From the NCBI GenBank assembly GCA_910575565.1, contig CAJTFL010000002.1, forward strand, positions 1 to 64,000: a stretch of 64,000 nucleotides of DNA. The letters run 5' to 3'. Positions within the stretch are counted from its first letter, which is position 1. Each line of letters opens with the position of its first letter. Positions 25,439-34,666 of the stretch are shown here, piece after piece. A model generated the notes under the pieces. The model searched no databases, was not told the origin of the DNA, and saw only the letters and a program-made list of their open reading frames with translations. A program made the translations under genes and the position numbers. The stretch comes from Lachnospiraceae bacterium (lineage in GTDB: Bacteria; Bacillota; Clostridia; Lachnospirales; Lachnospiraceae).

Positions 25439-27724
25439 TTACTCCGCCTGGTAGATGGACATTTTCCGCATAATCTTATCTGCCGCGGCCTCCGCCGTCT
25501 CCTTGCCTTCAAAGTAATCCCTGGAGCCTTCCACCATCATTTCCATCACCGTCTCGTCCACGCAAACCGGCACGGACAGCGCCTTGATGCTTTCCATTAC
25601 CTCTCTCCTCACTTCCAGCTTCGGCCATTCCCCTGAAATCTGGTAATCGCCGAAACCAGAGCTTACGGAATATCCGGGCCGGTCATCTTCCGTCATCGCC
25701 TCTAAAGCCTTTAAGTTTACCGGGAATCCGTCATAAAGCTCTTCCTTCTGCACCTCATCCGACAGCAGGCAGCGGATAAATTCCATGGCAAGCTCTGTGT
25801 TTTCCCCCGAACGGTTTACCCCGGCCAGGACGGAAGGAAAATACTTTCCTCCTACGGAAACCATATCGCTTCCCGGGTTTTGCACCCTCACCTGAACAGG
25901 AATGCATAAGGTTCCAAAGCCGTCCACACACTCTAACCCACTGTCGCACCTTCCCATATCGTAAAAGATGGAAGTGCCTAAAATCCCGTTTTTTGCCACA
26001 TAATTGGTTGACAGGTTCCGTTCAATCTCTTCCTCGGAGAAAAAGGTTTTCGCGCCGCTTGCCTCCCCCACGGCCTTTACCGTCTTAAGGCATTGGATAA
26101 GCTTTTCCCGGCTAAGGCCGCTTTCTCCTCCCATCACTTCCTCATACCGCAAATTTGCCGTCATCCGCAGCAGGTTTTCATACGTTTCGGCAGACACCAA
26201 AGGCTTCTCTCCCTGATATCCTGCCATGGCCTCAAGGCTTTCGTAAGCTTTAACCGCCTTTTCCTGCCCAAGCACTATAGGGAGGGCAATCCTTGCCGGA
26301 ATCTGATACACTCCGCCGTCTTCATGGATAAATCCTTCTAAAATATTCTCCGCCAAAGCACCTGAGCCTGCCAGCTCCCTTGCCAGGCTGCCAAAATCCA
26401 TCAAAATCCCTTTTTCTATATAGGAATCCGCCGGGAGGCCGTCTAAAATCAGCACATCCGCTCCCTTTCCCCCGAGAAGCTCCGTATTCAGGCTCCGGAT
26501 CATTTCCTCCGTCGCCTCCTCCCCGTCTTCCACAGCCGTCCGCACATCTACCTTCACTTCCGGGTGCTGGCTCTGGAAAACGGATGCCGCCTGCCTTACG
26601 GTGGAATGATCATTTAAGCTGTAAACGGTAATCGCCTGGGGCGGAACCGCCTCCATATCGGGATCGTACTGGTAGCAGAAAAGCTGAAACCCTTCATCCT
26701 TCGCGGTAAAAGCCCCGTAAAACTCCCCGTCCTTCCCTGGAAGAAAGCATCGCAGATGCATACTGCGCATCCCCATATGGTTTAAGCTCCCGTCAATCAG
26801 CACCTCCCACATCGTTCCGTCTTTGCTGATATGGGACAAGCCTTCCTCATTAGCCGCATAAACGCCTCCGGCTCCGTCCCCGAAAAGCTCCATTCCCTCA
26901 CGATTACCCTTCACTTCATCTATGGGAATCGTTTCCAAAAGCTTTCCGTCCTTTAAACTATACTTTACCATAACGCCTTCCTGAACCGTAACCAGCTCTT
27001 CCCCTTGGGAAAATCCCCTGGCATCGCTGGTGGTTCCGGAAAAATCCTTAGCGATGGAATACAAGCGGTTTCCGGAAGGCTCGTATACGTCAATCTGGTA
27101 ATAATCGTAAATCAGGATATTCCCATTTTCCAAAACTTCAAATTTCGGCGGGATTATCCCGTAATCTCTCCCTTCCGTTGGCGCAAAAACCTGAGCTAAA
27201 AGCTCGTCTCCCCGCCCGTCCTCTTCCATACGAAACAAATGGTACTGATAAGCCTCGTCCGTTCCGCCTAAGTAATACTTCCCGTCTCCGCCGTAATCCA
27301 CATAGCTAAGATCCAGGCCCATATCCTTTGCCAGCCCATTCCCGGCCCAGCCTTCATCCCTTTCCCAGTTTCCGCCTCGGCATACGTAGCGGAAAGCCTC
27401 CAAAAGCTTTCCTGAGGGCATTTCCCGATCTGCCGTGTAAAGCTCCAAATTTCCCCCTTCTCCCCGCATAAACCGGATATAAGACTGATCCTTTATCTCC
27501 TCCGGCAGCCCTACCTCCGTCTCCCGGTATCGCCCCATAGCCTTTAACTCTCCCTTATCCTGAGCCGGCGTTTCCGCCTGCGTACTCCCTTCCGCAGGCA
27601 AGCTGCCCGTCTCTTCCCTAACCTCTCCCTTCCGGCAGCCCCCTAAAAGCCCCAAAACAAGCCCAGCCGCCAAAAAACAAGCCGCCGCTCTCTTTCCTAT
27701 ACTTCTCTTCCTCATAATGCCCAT
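25439..27724 (-). CDS. Solute-binding lipoprotein with N-terminal propeller-like domain
   Basis: The protein has 761 residues from ATG 27724 (AAGGAGC upstream); the frame is open 45 codons further but without a signal sequence there. A lipoprotein signal ends at LLGGC. Residues about 60-370 look like repeated beta-strands of a propeller, with short repeats such as VLENGNILIYDYYQIDVY. From about 380 a family-1 extracellular solute-binding domain follows (ITVYSLNDHSTVRQAASVFQ). At this length it is a fusion, roughly twice a normal binding protein. It leads the operon and is divergent from a two-component system. Confidence 0.8.
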   Translation of the reverse strand: MGIMRKRSIGKRAAACFLAAGLVLGLLGGCRKGEVREETGSLPAEGSTQAETPAQDKGELKAMGRYRETEVGLPEEIKDQSYIRFMRGEGGNLELYTADREMPSGKLLEAFRYVCRGGNWERDEGWAGNGLAKDMGLDLSYVDYGGDGKYYLGGTDEAYQYHLFRMEEDGRGDELLAQVFAPTEGRDYGIIPPKFEVLENGNILIYDYYQIDVYEPSGNRLYSIAKDFSGTTSDARGFSQGEELVTVQEGVMVKYSLKDGKLLETIPIDEVKGNREGMELFGDGAGGVYAANEEGLSHISKDGTMWEVLIDGSLNHMGMRSMHLRCFLPGKDGEFYGAFTAKDEGFQLFCYQYDPDMEAVPPQAITVYSLNDHSTVRQAASVFQSQHPEVKVDVRTAVEDGEEATEEMIRSLNTELLGGKGADVLILDGLPADSYIEKGILMDFGSLARELAGSGALAENILEGFIHEDGGVYQIPARIALPIVLGQEKAVKAYESLEAMAGYQGEKPLVSAETYENLLRMTANLRYEEVMGGESGLSREKLIQCLKTVKAVGEASGAKTFFSEEEIERNLSTNYVAKNGILGTSIFYDMGRCDSGLECVDGFGTLCIPVQVRVQNPGSDMVSVGGKYFPSVLAGVNRSGENTELAMEFIRCLLSDEVQKEELYDGFPVNLKALEAMTEDDRPGYSVSSGFGDYQISGEWPKLEVRREVMESIKALSVPVCVDETVMEMMVEGSRDYFEGKETAEAAADKIMRKMSIYQAE

Positions 27725-27772
27725 ACAAGTCCGCTCCTTTTCCTTCTTTTCTTTCCTTCTTTCTTCCCTTCT

Positions 27773-27781
27773 ATCATACCA
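27773..27781 (-). promoter_or_regulatory. Extended -10 for the transporter operon
   Basis: TGGTATGAT on the minus strand lies about 50 bp upstream of the lipoprotein ATG. No clear -35 is seen. The purine-rich tract between it and the RBS is a run of GGAAAG/GAAGG repeats. Confidence 0.45.
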
Positions 27782-27787
27782 AACCAT

Positions 27788-27827
27788 TCTCGAAAAAAAC
27801 TGGAAAATCCCCCTCTCTTTTTCGAGA
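27788..27827. promoter_or_regulatory. Palindrome between divergent promoters (candidate operator)
   Basis: Perfect 10 bp arms TCTCGAAAAA (27788-27797) and TTTTTCGAGA (27818-27827) lie exactly between the two divergent extended -10 elements. A response regulator controlling both the transporter operon and its own gene is the simple reading. Confidence 0.45.
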
Positions 27828-27844
27828 TTTTTTAGAGAATTGTA

Positions 27845-27853
27845 TGGTATAAT
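27845..27853 (+). promoter_or_regulatory. Extended -10 for the two-component system
   Basis: TGGTATAAT on the plus strand is a consensus extended -10. It lies about 220 bp upstream of the regulator start, leaving a leader that contains the strong hairpin at 27878-27943. Confidence 0.5.
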
Positions 27854-27877
27854 GTTCACGAAAGCGAAAAGCAGTGC

Positions 27878-27943
27878 GGAAAAGACTCAGCAAAAGGCCG
27901 CGTTGTGCTTGCACATAAGCGGCCTTTTGCTGAGTCTTTTCCA
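27878..27943 (+). repeat. Perfect 23 bp inverted repeat in the leader
   Basis: The arms GGAAAAGACTCAGCAAAAGG... and its exact complement ...CCTTTTGCTGAGTCTTTTCC pair over 23 bp around a loop of about 18 nt. It is followed by GGGCCAAAGGCCC. There is no T-run, so a terminator is not clear; an attenuator-like structure or a mobile palindrome is possible. The rest of 27854-28070 holds no gene. Confidence 0.65.
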
Positions 27944-28070
27944 TAGGGCCAAAGGCCCGTGAGCGAGATGGAGCGCAGCGTAATCGAGCTGCACTGCCAA
28001 CTCTCGATAAACAAAACACCCCCACAAAAACCAACCACCCCACACCACCAATTAGAAACGGAGACCCGCC

Positions 28071-28751
28071 ATGCGCATTTTAATCATCGAAGACGACCAG
28101 GATCTATGCCGCCTAATCTGCCTAGCCTTAAACCAGGCAGGCTACGAAACCGATTCCTGCCATACCGGCAGCGACGGCCTTTTTTACGCAAAAAACCAGG
28201 CCTACGACGCCATTATCTTAGATCGGATGCTGCCGGAAATCGACGGATTTACCGTCCTTACCGCCCTTAGGCGTCAGAAAATCCACACCCCGGTGATCCT
28301 GGCCACCGCCTTAGGGAGCCTTCCTGACCGGGTATCCGGCCTGGATGCCGGGGCTGACGACTACCTGGTAAAGCCCTTCGCCATGGAGGAGCTGACCGCC
28401 AGGATCCGCGCCCTTACCAGAAGGCCGGGAAGCCTAAGCCTTTCTCCCACCTTAACGGCCTTTGGCCTTACCTTAGATCCGGCCAGCCGCCAGCTAAATT
28501 ACAAAGAAACCTCTCTCAACCTGTCCAAAAAAGAAGGGGCGCTTATGGAATACTTCATGAAAAACCCAAGCCAGACCCTTCCCCGGGCAATGATCCTATC
28601 CTACGTATGGGGCTCCTCCTGTGACGTGGAGGAGGGAAACCTGGACAATTACGTCTATTTCCTCCGCAGGCGGTTAAAAGCGCTGGATGCACCGGTTAAG
28701 CTTTCCACTGTCCACGGGGTAGGCTACCGATTGGAGGCAAAAACCAAATGA
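28071..28751 (+). CDS. OmpR-family response regulator
   Basis: The protein has 226 residues. The receiver domain has IIEDD, phosphoacceptor D51 (IILDRMLP) and K101 (YLVKPF). The winged-helix domain (about 130-222) ends in the usual STVHGVGYRLE. It is paired with the kinase whose ATG overlaps its TGA. It is divergent from the transporter operon, with a palindrome between, so it probably regulates it. Confidence 0.93.
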   Translation: MRILIIEDDQDLCRLICLALNQAGYETDSCHTGSDGLFYAKNQAYDAIILDRMLPEIDGFTVLTALRRQKIHTPVILATALGSLPDRVSGLDAGADDYLVKPFAMEELTARIRALTRRPGSLSLSPTLTAFGLTLDPASRQLNYKETSLNLSKKEGALMEYFMKNPSQTLPRAMILSYVWGSSCDVEEGNLDNYVYFLRRRLKALDAPVKLSTVHGVGYRLEAKTK

Positions 28752-30136
28752 ACACACTCCGAAAACGCCTGACCGGCCTTTACACCGCTACCGCCGGCTT
28801 GATCCTTCTCCTAATCACTGCCGCCTTCTTAGCCTTTTCCATCCGGGAATTGAAAAATGGGCAAGCCCAGCAGTTTGGAATTATCTGGGATTCCCTAAGC
28901 CTGCGCTTCCAGTCCTCCCAAGCCTTTTCCCACAGCTACCTTTCCCAAACGGAGGCGGAATACCAACTGATCATCCATATCCAGGAAAACGGCATCCCCT
29001 TCCTCTATCCCGGCTCCTGGAAGCCGGAAACGAAACGGGAAGCCTTGATTGAACGGGCAAAAGAAAAGGCCGGGGAGGAAGGGGTTTTGATGGATCAGGC
29101 TCCTGTGTCCTCCTCTGCCAATATCTCCTCCCTGATGACCATCGAAGGGGACAACAAGGATCGGTACTATGCCAGGGTTTTAGTACTCCCCGCCAAATAC
29201 GGCGGAAAAAGCCTATGCGCCATCGGTTTTATCCCCCCGCTAGGCAAGGCCCTTGGGAAAACCATCCCTTATTTATGCCTTCTAACCCTTTTGGGGATGG
29301 GATGCCTGTTGTTAATCAGCTGGAAATTTGTAGGCTGGTCCTTAAAGCCCGTAGAGGAAAGCCAGAAAAAGCAGGCTCAGTTTATCGCTGCGGCTTCCCA
29401 TGAGCTTCGATCACCCCTTGCCGTCCTCCGCTCCGCCATAGCTGCCCTGGATTCCGACCTGCCCGAAGCTTTCGCACCGCAAAAAGGCACACTCCTTCCC
29501 CTTCTGGAAAAAGAATGTGCCCGTATGGCTCGTTTAGTTGACGATATGCTGCTGCTGGCCTCTGCCGATGCCAAAACCTGGACCATCCGGCAGGAGGATG
29601 TGGATATGGATACCCTGCTGATTGAAGTATACGAGGCCTTTTTTCCCCTGTGCAGGGAAAAAGGCCTCTCCCTGTCCCTAAAGCTCCCTGACGATCCCCT
29701 CCCCCATGTGCTGGGAGACGCCCAAAGGCTTAGCCAGCTTTTCTTTATCCTTTTAGACAATGCCAAAACCTTCACGCCCTCCGGGCGCTCCATCCTCCTG
29801 TCGGCAGATGCCAAAGCCTCCGTCCCCGGAATCCTTCCCGGAAGAGCCGGAAACATCCTGTCCGGAAAACGCCCGTTGCCCGCCTTATCTGTCCAGGTCA
29901 CAGATGAAGGCTGCGGCATCCCCCCAAAGCTGCGCCCCCTTGTCTTCGACCGGTTTTTCCAGGCGGATAACGCCCGCAGCCATAAGCAGCATTTCGGCCT
30001 GGGCCTTAGCATCGCCAGGGAGCTGACCCTCCTGCACAAGGGAACCATCTCCCTGTCCGAGGCTCCCGGCGGAGGGTGCTGCTTTACCGTGACCCTGCCC
30101 TGCGCCGCCCAAAAAAGCCAAAACATTAATTCCTAA
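28748..30136 (+). CDS. Sensor histidine kinase
   Basis: The 462-residue protein has a membrane helix (about 9-31), a small extracytoplasmic domain (32-172) and a second helix (173-193). No clear HAMP is present; the helix leads directly into the phosphoacceptor region with H218 (AAASHELRSPLAVL). ATPase motifs are LDNAKTF, then VTDEGCGIPP and HFGLGLSIAREL. The end overlaps the convergent helicase gene by 11 bp. Confidence 0.92.
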   Translation: MNTLRKRLTGLYTATAGLILLLITAAFLAFSIRELKNGQAQQFGIIWDSLSLRFQSSQAFSHSYLSQTEAEYQLIIHIQENGIPFLYPGSWKPETKREALIERAKEKAGEEGVLMDQAPVSSSANISSLMTIEGDNKDRYYARVLVLPAKYGGKSLCAIGFIPPLGKALGKTIPYLCLLTLLGMGCLLLISWKFVGWSLKPVEESQKKQAQFIAAASHELRSPLAVLRSAIAALDSDLPEAFAPQKGTLLPLLEKECARMARLVDDMLLLASADAKTWTIRQEDVDMDTLLIEVYEAFFPLCREKGLSLSLKLPDDPLPHVLGDAQRLSQLFFILLDNAKTFTPSGRSILLSADAKASVPGILPGRAGNILSGKRPLPALSVQVTDEGCGIPPKLRPLVFDRFFQADNARSHKQHFGLGLSIARELTLLHKGTISLSEAPGGGCCFTVTLPCAAQKSQNINS

Positions 30137-33100
30137 GAATTTCCAATAGTTCTTCCTTGGTAGCCAGCGTATCCCGTATGCTTCCTTCGGAGATGATTTC
30201 ATCGGACAGCTGCGCCTTCTGCTCCTGAAGCTTCTGGATCTTTTCCTCCAGCGTATCCTTCATCAGCAGCTTGTACACCGTCACCACCTGCCTCTGCCCG
30301 ATCCGGTGAGCCCGGTCGGTGGCCTGGTTCTGGGCTGCCATATTCCACCAAGGGTCAAAATGAATCACAATGCTGGCAGCGGTAAGATTCAGCCCCGTCC
30401 CCCCAGCCTTTAAGGAAATTAAAAATACCGGCGTCTTATCCTGGTTAAAGTCCGCCACCAGCTTGGCCCGCTTTTCCTTGGAGGTGGCTCCGGTTAAGGT
30501 ATAGCAGGGGATCCCTTCCTGAGCCAGCCGCTTTCCGATAATGGAAAGAGCCGTGGTAAACTGGGAAAATACCAAAACCTGGTTTTCCCCGGCCACCCCG
30601 CTGCGGATCAAATCCATGCAGGTTTCTACCTTGGCCGCCTCCCCCTGATAATTTTCATACACCATGGCCGGGTCGCAGCAAAGCTGCCTAAGCTTCGTCA
30701 GCTCCGCCAAAATCTGCAGCTTTCCCGTTTTAAATTCCTCCTGGCTCTGGCGGCTTAAGGAATCCAAAAGCTTTTGCAGAGTGGCATCGTAAATCTTCTT
30801 CTGCTCATCGCCCATCCGGGAGTAAATAAGCTTCTCTATCTTATCTGGAAGCTCCTTTAATACCTCCGTTTTCACCCGCCGCAGGATATAGGGCCGGATC
30901 ATCTTTTTCAGCCTGGCCGCAGCCCGCTCATCCTGATTGGAGACAATAGGAGCCTCGTAGCTTTCCCGAAATTTTTTATTGGAGCTTAAGATGCCCGGCA
31001 TCAGGAAATCAAAGATGCTCCACAGCTCGCTTAAGGAATTTTCAATAGGCGTCCCAGTCAGGGCAAACCGCTTTGTGCCCTCTAAGGCCTTTACCGACTT
31101 GGCCGCCTGGGTGGTATAGTTTTTAATGTTCTGGGCCTCGTCGATCACCACCGTCCCAAACCTTACGTCCTTATACTGCTCCGTATCCCGCTTTAGCAGA
31201 TCGTAGGAGGTAAGGAGGATATCCCCCTCCCCCTGCCGGATTTTCTCCCTGCGCGCCTCTGCCGCGCCCGTCACCGTCACCGCGGACAGAAAAGGGGCGA
31301 AGCGCTGGATTTCACTTTCCCAATTGTAAACCAGGGAAGCCGGGCATACCACCAGCCCTAGATACTCCCTTTTCCCTGTTTGCATTCCAGGATTTTCCAT
31401 CCCGCCTTTTTCTTCTCCCGGCTCTTCCTCTTTTCCTTTTCCCAGCCCCTCTTCTTTCCCTTCTCCCGGCCTCTCTTCCTCCCTTTCTCCCAGCCTTTCT
31501 TCCTTTCCCTCTCCCAGCCTTTCCTTCTGGCCCAGGAAATAGGCGATGGTCTGGACGGTCTTTCCCAGCCCCATGTCATCGGCTAAAATCCCGCCAAATC
31601 CCAGCTTTGCAAGGGTCATCATCCACCGGTAGCCGAAACGCTGGTAAGGCCTAAGTTCCGCCGCCAGCCCCTCAGGCTCCTCAAAATCGCTGTCCTCCAC
31701 GTTTTTCATTTCCCGGAGAAGGGCTTTGAATTTCGGTTCCCGGTCAACCCGGATATCTCCCTCATTCTCCCGCAGGATTTGATCTAGGTAAAACGCCCGG
31801 TAGCCGGGAAGGGCAAGATGGCCTTCCGCCAGCTGCTTCCCCTTAAGTTCCAGCCCCTCTGCCAGCTCCGCCACCGCGGACAAGGCATTATCCTCCAGCT
31901 GCAAAAAACTCCCGTCCGCCAGCCGGTAAAATTTCCGCTTCCTCCGGTAACACTGAAGGATGGACTCTATCTCTTCCAAGGGAATCTGTTCCGCGTTTAA
32001 ATCAATATCCAAAAGACCCGCCTTTATGGCAATCCCTACCCGCACCTTCGGCTTCTGCATCAGCTGCAGCCGCTTTAAGCTGTCGGAAACCAGCACATCC
32101 CCCATCTGCTGCAGCTTAGGGATCCCTTCGCCAACCAGGCGGTACACCCCATCGTCGTCATCCTCTGAAAGCACAAACAGCTCCCGCTTAGGATTGACGA
32201 TGGGAAACAGCTGGCAAAGAGCCTGGTTTAAGCCGTACTCCTTCTCAAAATCCCGGTGCATTTCACTGACGGTAATGTCTTCCAGCAGGTTATAGCTTGT
32301 TTCCCCGTAGGAACAGACGGCCTTTGCCGTAATCTCCTTGTCCTGCCGGTCTAAGTAAACGGCAATCCGGCAGGGCTGGGGCTCATACTTTTCCAGCCCC
32401 TCATCCACCTGGCATCTGGTGCACTGCTTTAAGGCTAAGAGCACGGAGGCGCAGAAGGCGTTAGCATCCTTGGGGTGGATGGAATACTCTGCCTTCTTTC
32501 CCTGAAATAGAGAGCCAATAGCCTCCATTTTCTCCGAAAACTCCCTGCTGCAGACGTACACCCTGCCGCCTTCCCTAACGCAGATGCCCTGCCGCCCCAA
32601 AAATGTCTCCGCAGCCGGGAGGACTAATTTATATCCTCCGTCCGCCTTGGACTGAACCTGAACCTTCAGGACAGGATCCCCCTCCACGAATTCCAGCTCC
32701 TTACTGCTTCCCGCAATCACCGCCTCACACCGCTCCCCCAAAAGCACCTTGGAAAACTCCACCATCCACTCTTCGGTAAGCGCCATATTCCGCTTGGTCA
32801 GGGATTCCATATAAGAGCAGTACGAATATCTGCTGTGTCCGTAATAGGCGCTTAACACATTCTTTTCACTGGTAATATACTGCTCGATGAGCGCCAAAAG
32901 CTTCTGGCTAACCGGGGTAAATACGCTCCGTTCATGGAAAAAAGCCAGCTTTTTCCCATATTCCACCCACTCGTTTTGTTCCATCGCCTCAATCAGCCGG
33001 GAAATATTTTTTACCACGTATTTCTGGGATGACCCAATCTTAAACTCCACGCTCCACCGGTTATTCAGCCGTTCAAAACTGGGGATTAATTCCACCTTCC

Positions 33101-33539
33101 CGGTCAGATCCGGCTGAAGGTATCGGGCTTTCTCCTTCATGGAGCTGGCGTAAATAATATTGGCCAAGACTTCATCGGTGGCCTGGGCACGGATTTTTCC
33201 CGGCTTTTTGCCGCCCTTGCCGGATAGCTCCTGGCTGTCCTTCTTTTCCCCGTAATATAATTCCAAAGCCACCGCCACGCAGTGCTTGCACATCCCGGAA
33301 TACGTATAATACGCCTCGCACTCGCACTGGTAATCCTCAATGCTGTCCTTTTTCTTATGGTAAGTGATGCTGACGGCATATTGGTTCCCGTAGGAGCCTT
33401 CCACCTCCGCCTTTATCCAGATCCTGTCCCGGTCTTCCTCCGAGCGCCAATCCCCTACCTTGCCACCTTTATATACCTGGTTTCCCCTGGTATAGGCCGG
33501 TGCGCTGCACCTGGAACGTATTGCATTCAACGTAATCAT
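30126..33539 (-). CDS. SWIM-domain SNF2/RapA-type helicase with repeat insertion
   Basis: The protein has 1137 residues from ATG 33539 (AAAGGAAAG upstream); the frame is open from 33605. A SWIM zinc finger near the N-terminus has CECEAYYTYSGMCKHC. The ATPase core has DDMGLGKT, the Walker B box VIDEAQNIKN and the C-terminal motif ATDRAHRIGQ. These are dsDNA translocases that remodel DNA-bound complexes. Between motif I and Ia lies an about 45-residue Glu/Gly/Lys repeat (units like EERLGEGKE), absent from usual members. It is downstream of an acetamidase gene. Confidence 0.92.
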   Translation of the reverse strand: MITLNAIRSRCSAPAYTRGNQVYKGGKVGDWRSEEDRDRIWIKAEVEGSYGNQYAVSITYHKKKDSIEDYQCECEAYYTYSGMCKHCVAVALELYYGEKKDSQELSGKGGKKPGKIRAQATDEVLANIIYASSMKEKARYLQPDLTGKVELIPSFERLNNRWSVEFKIGSSQKYVVKNISRLIEAMEQNEWVEYGKKLAFFHERSVFTPVSQKLLALIEQYITSEKNVLSAYYGHSRYSYCSYMESLTKRNMALTEEWMVEFSKVLLGERCEAVIAGSSKELEFVEGDPVLKVQVQSKADGGYKLVLPAAETFLGRQGICVREGGRVYVCSREFSEKMEAIGSLFQGKKAEYSIHPKDANAFCASVLLALKQCTRCQVDEGLEKYEPQPCRIAVYLDRQDKEITAKAVCSYGETSYNLLEDITVSEMHRDFEKEYGLNQALCQLFPIVNPKRELFVLSEDDDDGVYRLVGEGIPKLQQMGDVLVSDSLKRLQLMQKPKVRVGIAIKAGLLDIDLNAEQIPLEEIESILQCYRRKRKFYRLADGSFLQLEDNALSAVAELAEGLELKGKQLAEGHLALPGYRAFYLDQILRENEGDIRVDREPKFKALLREMKNVEDSDFEEPEGLAAELRPYQRFGYRWMMTLAKLGFGGILADDMGLGKTVQTIAYFLGQKERLGEGKEERLGEREEERPGEGKEEGLGKGKEEEPGEEKGGMENPGMQTGKREYLGLVVCPASLVYNWESEIQRFAPFLSAVTVTGAAEARREKIRQGEGDILLTSYDLLKRDTEQYKDVRFGTVVIDEAQNIKNYTTQAAKSVKALEGTKRFALTGTPIENSLSELWSIFDFLMPGILSSNKKFRESYEAPIVSNQDERAAARLKKMIRPYILRRVKTEVLKELPDKIEKLIYSRMGDEQKKIYDATLQKLLDSLSRQSQEEFKTGKLQILAELTKLRQLCCDPAMVYENYQGEAAKVETCMDLIRSGVAGENQVLVFSQFTTALSIIGKRLAQEGIPCYTLTGATSKEKRAKLVADFNQDKTPVFLISLKAGGTGLNLTAASIVIHFDPWWNMAAQNQATDRAHRIGQRQVVTVYKLLMKDTLEEKIQKLQEQKAQLSDEIISEGSIRDTLATKEELLEILRN

Positions 33540-33558
33540 AAGCTTTCCTTTGCTTTTT

Positions 33559-34488
33559 TCAACGATTTTTCCGATAGCCTTCCAATACCGATACCGGGAA
33601 TTCACAGCGGACGGTCTTTAGCGGATTAACTATCTGGCAAATCACCAAATCCCCCAGCAAGGACATCAGCATCCCGGAATCCTCATCCGTAAGGCCGCAT
33701 ACCGCCTTCACCAGCTGCTGCATTTTCCCCGCCGCAAGGACGGCGGCCTCATCCATGGTTTTCCCGGATTGGATGGTCATCAGCCGATCCTTGGCATGGA
33801 GGAGAGGCAGGGCCGCAAATAAAGGCTGATGCTCCTTTCCCTTAAGCACACTCACCCGGACAGTCACTACCCCCGCCGTTTCCAGGCCGCAGATCAGCAC
33901 CTCCCCGTCCCCCATCCGGGCATGGAGATCCCCCATGGAAAGCAAGGCTCCCGGCACGTTCACCGGAAGGTAAAGGGTGGTTCCTGCCTTGATTTTATTG
34001 CAGTCCATATTCCCTCCATGGCTGCCTGGAGTGATGGTCAGCACCCCCTCCCCCTTAGGAGCCGTGCCTATCACCCCGATCATCGTATCACAGTCCAGCC
34101 ACAGCCGATCGTCAAACCAAAAGCCTTCCCTGCCGCTTTCCTTATCCTGCTGAAAATAAAACCGCCTGGCCGACTTGTCCCGGTACAAGTGATGGAACGC
34201 CCCTGCCGTGGGGGAGGTGCGCATAATGCCGTACTCCCGCAGGCGGATTTCCTTGATTTCCACCTTCAGCACATCCCCCGGCTCTGCCCCCTTTACGTAC
34301 AGCGGCCCCGTGGCCGGGTTTTCCAGCCCGTCCTTTACGTTCCCGTAAGGGTTTTCCTCCGTAATGTCATTGTCATCGTAGCAATCCCTTGTTTCAAAGG
34401 CCACCGTATCGCCGCTTTCACAGCAGGCCGCGGCAGGCTGATCCGCCTTTAGCATATCCGTCACATTCGCTCTCCCTATGGTCAACAT
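33559..34488 (-). CDS. Acetamidase/formamidase family protein
   Basis: This 309-residue FmdA/AmdA-type amidohydrolase should release ammonia from short amides. Visible family phrases are FETRDCYDDNDI, NPATGPLYVKGAEPGDVLKVEI, TPGSHGGNMDC, LYLPVNVPGALLSMGDLHARMGDGE and the cysteine near GLETAG. The length is that of the short bacterial branch. The ATG follows AGGAGG. The substrate range of this branch is poorly known. Confidence 0.9.
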   Translation of the reverse strand: MLTIGRANVTDMLKADQPAAACCESGDTVAFETRDCYDDNDITEENPYGNVKDGLENPATGPLYVKGAEPGDVLKVEIKEIRLREYGIMRTSPTAGAFHHLYRDKSARRFYFQQDKESGREGFWFDDRLWLDCDTMIGVIGTAPKGEGVLTITPGSHGGNMDCNKIKAGTTLYLPVNVPGALLSMGDLHARMGDGEVLICGLETAGVVTVRVSVLKGKEHQPLFAALPLLHAKDRLMTIQSGKTMDEAAVLAAGKMQQLVKAVCGLTDEDSGMLMSLLGDLVICQIVNPLKTVRCEFPVSVLEGYRKNR

Positions 34489-34603
34489 CCTAAGCTCCTC
34501 CTCTGTCAGGCTTTCGCTTTATCCTTGCCTCTTGCCGTCTGAACTGTTACTAATATACAACGATAGCATATAACGGAATGCTTTGCAAACACATTATATA
34601 AAA

Positions 34604-34649
34604 AGAAGCGGCAGCCTGTGTGGGGGAGGGGATAGGCTGCCGCTTCTTT
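34604..34649 (-). terminator. Terminator of the HPr-like gene
   Basis: Perfect 15 bp arms AAGAAGCGGCAGCCT and AGGCTGCCGCTTCTT are followed on the minus strand by T-rich sequence. It lies just after the HPr-like stop codon. The gap to the acetamidase start also holds one arm of the GTTCAGACGG repeat near 34534. Confidence 0.8.
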
Positions 34650-34666
34650 AATCAAATTTTCCATCT

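Noticed and set aside
29377-30126. 249-codon frame antisense to the second sensor kinase
   Set aside because: Shadow of a well-supported kinase gene.
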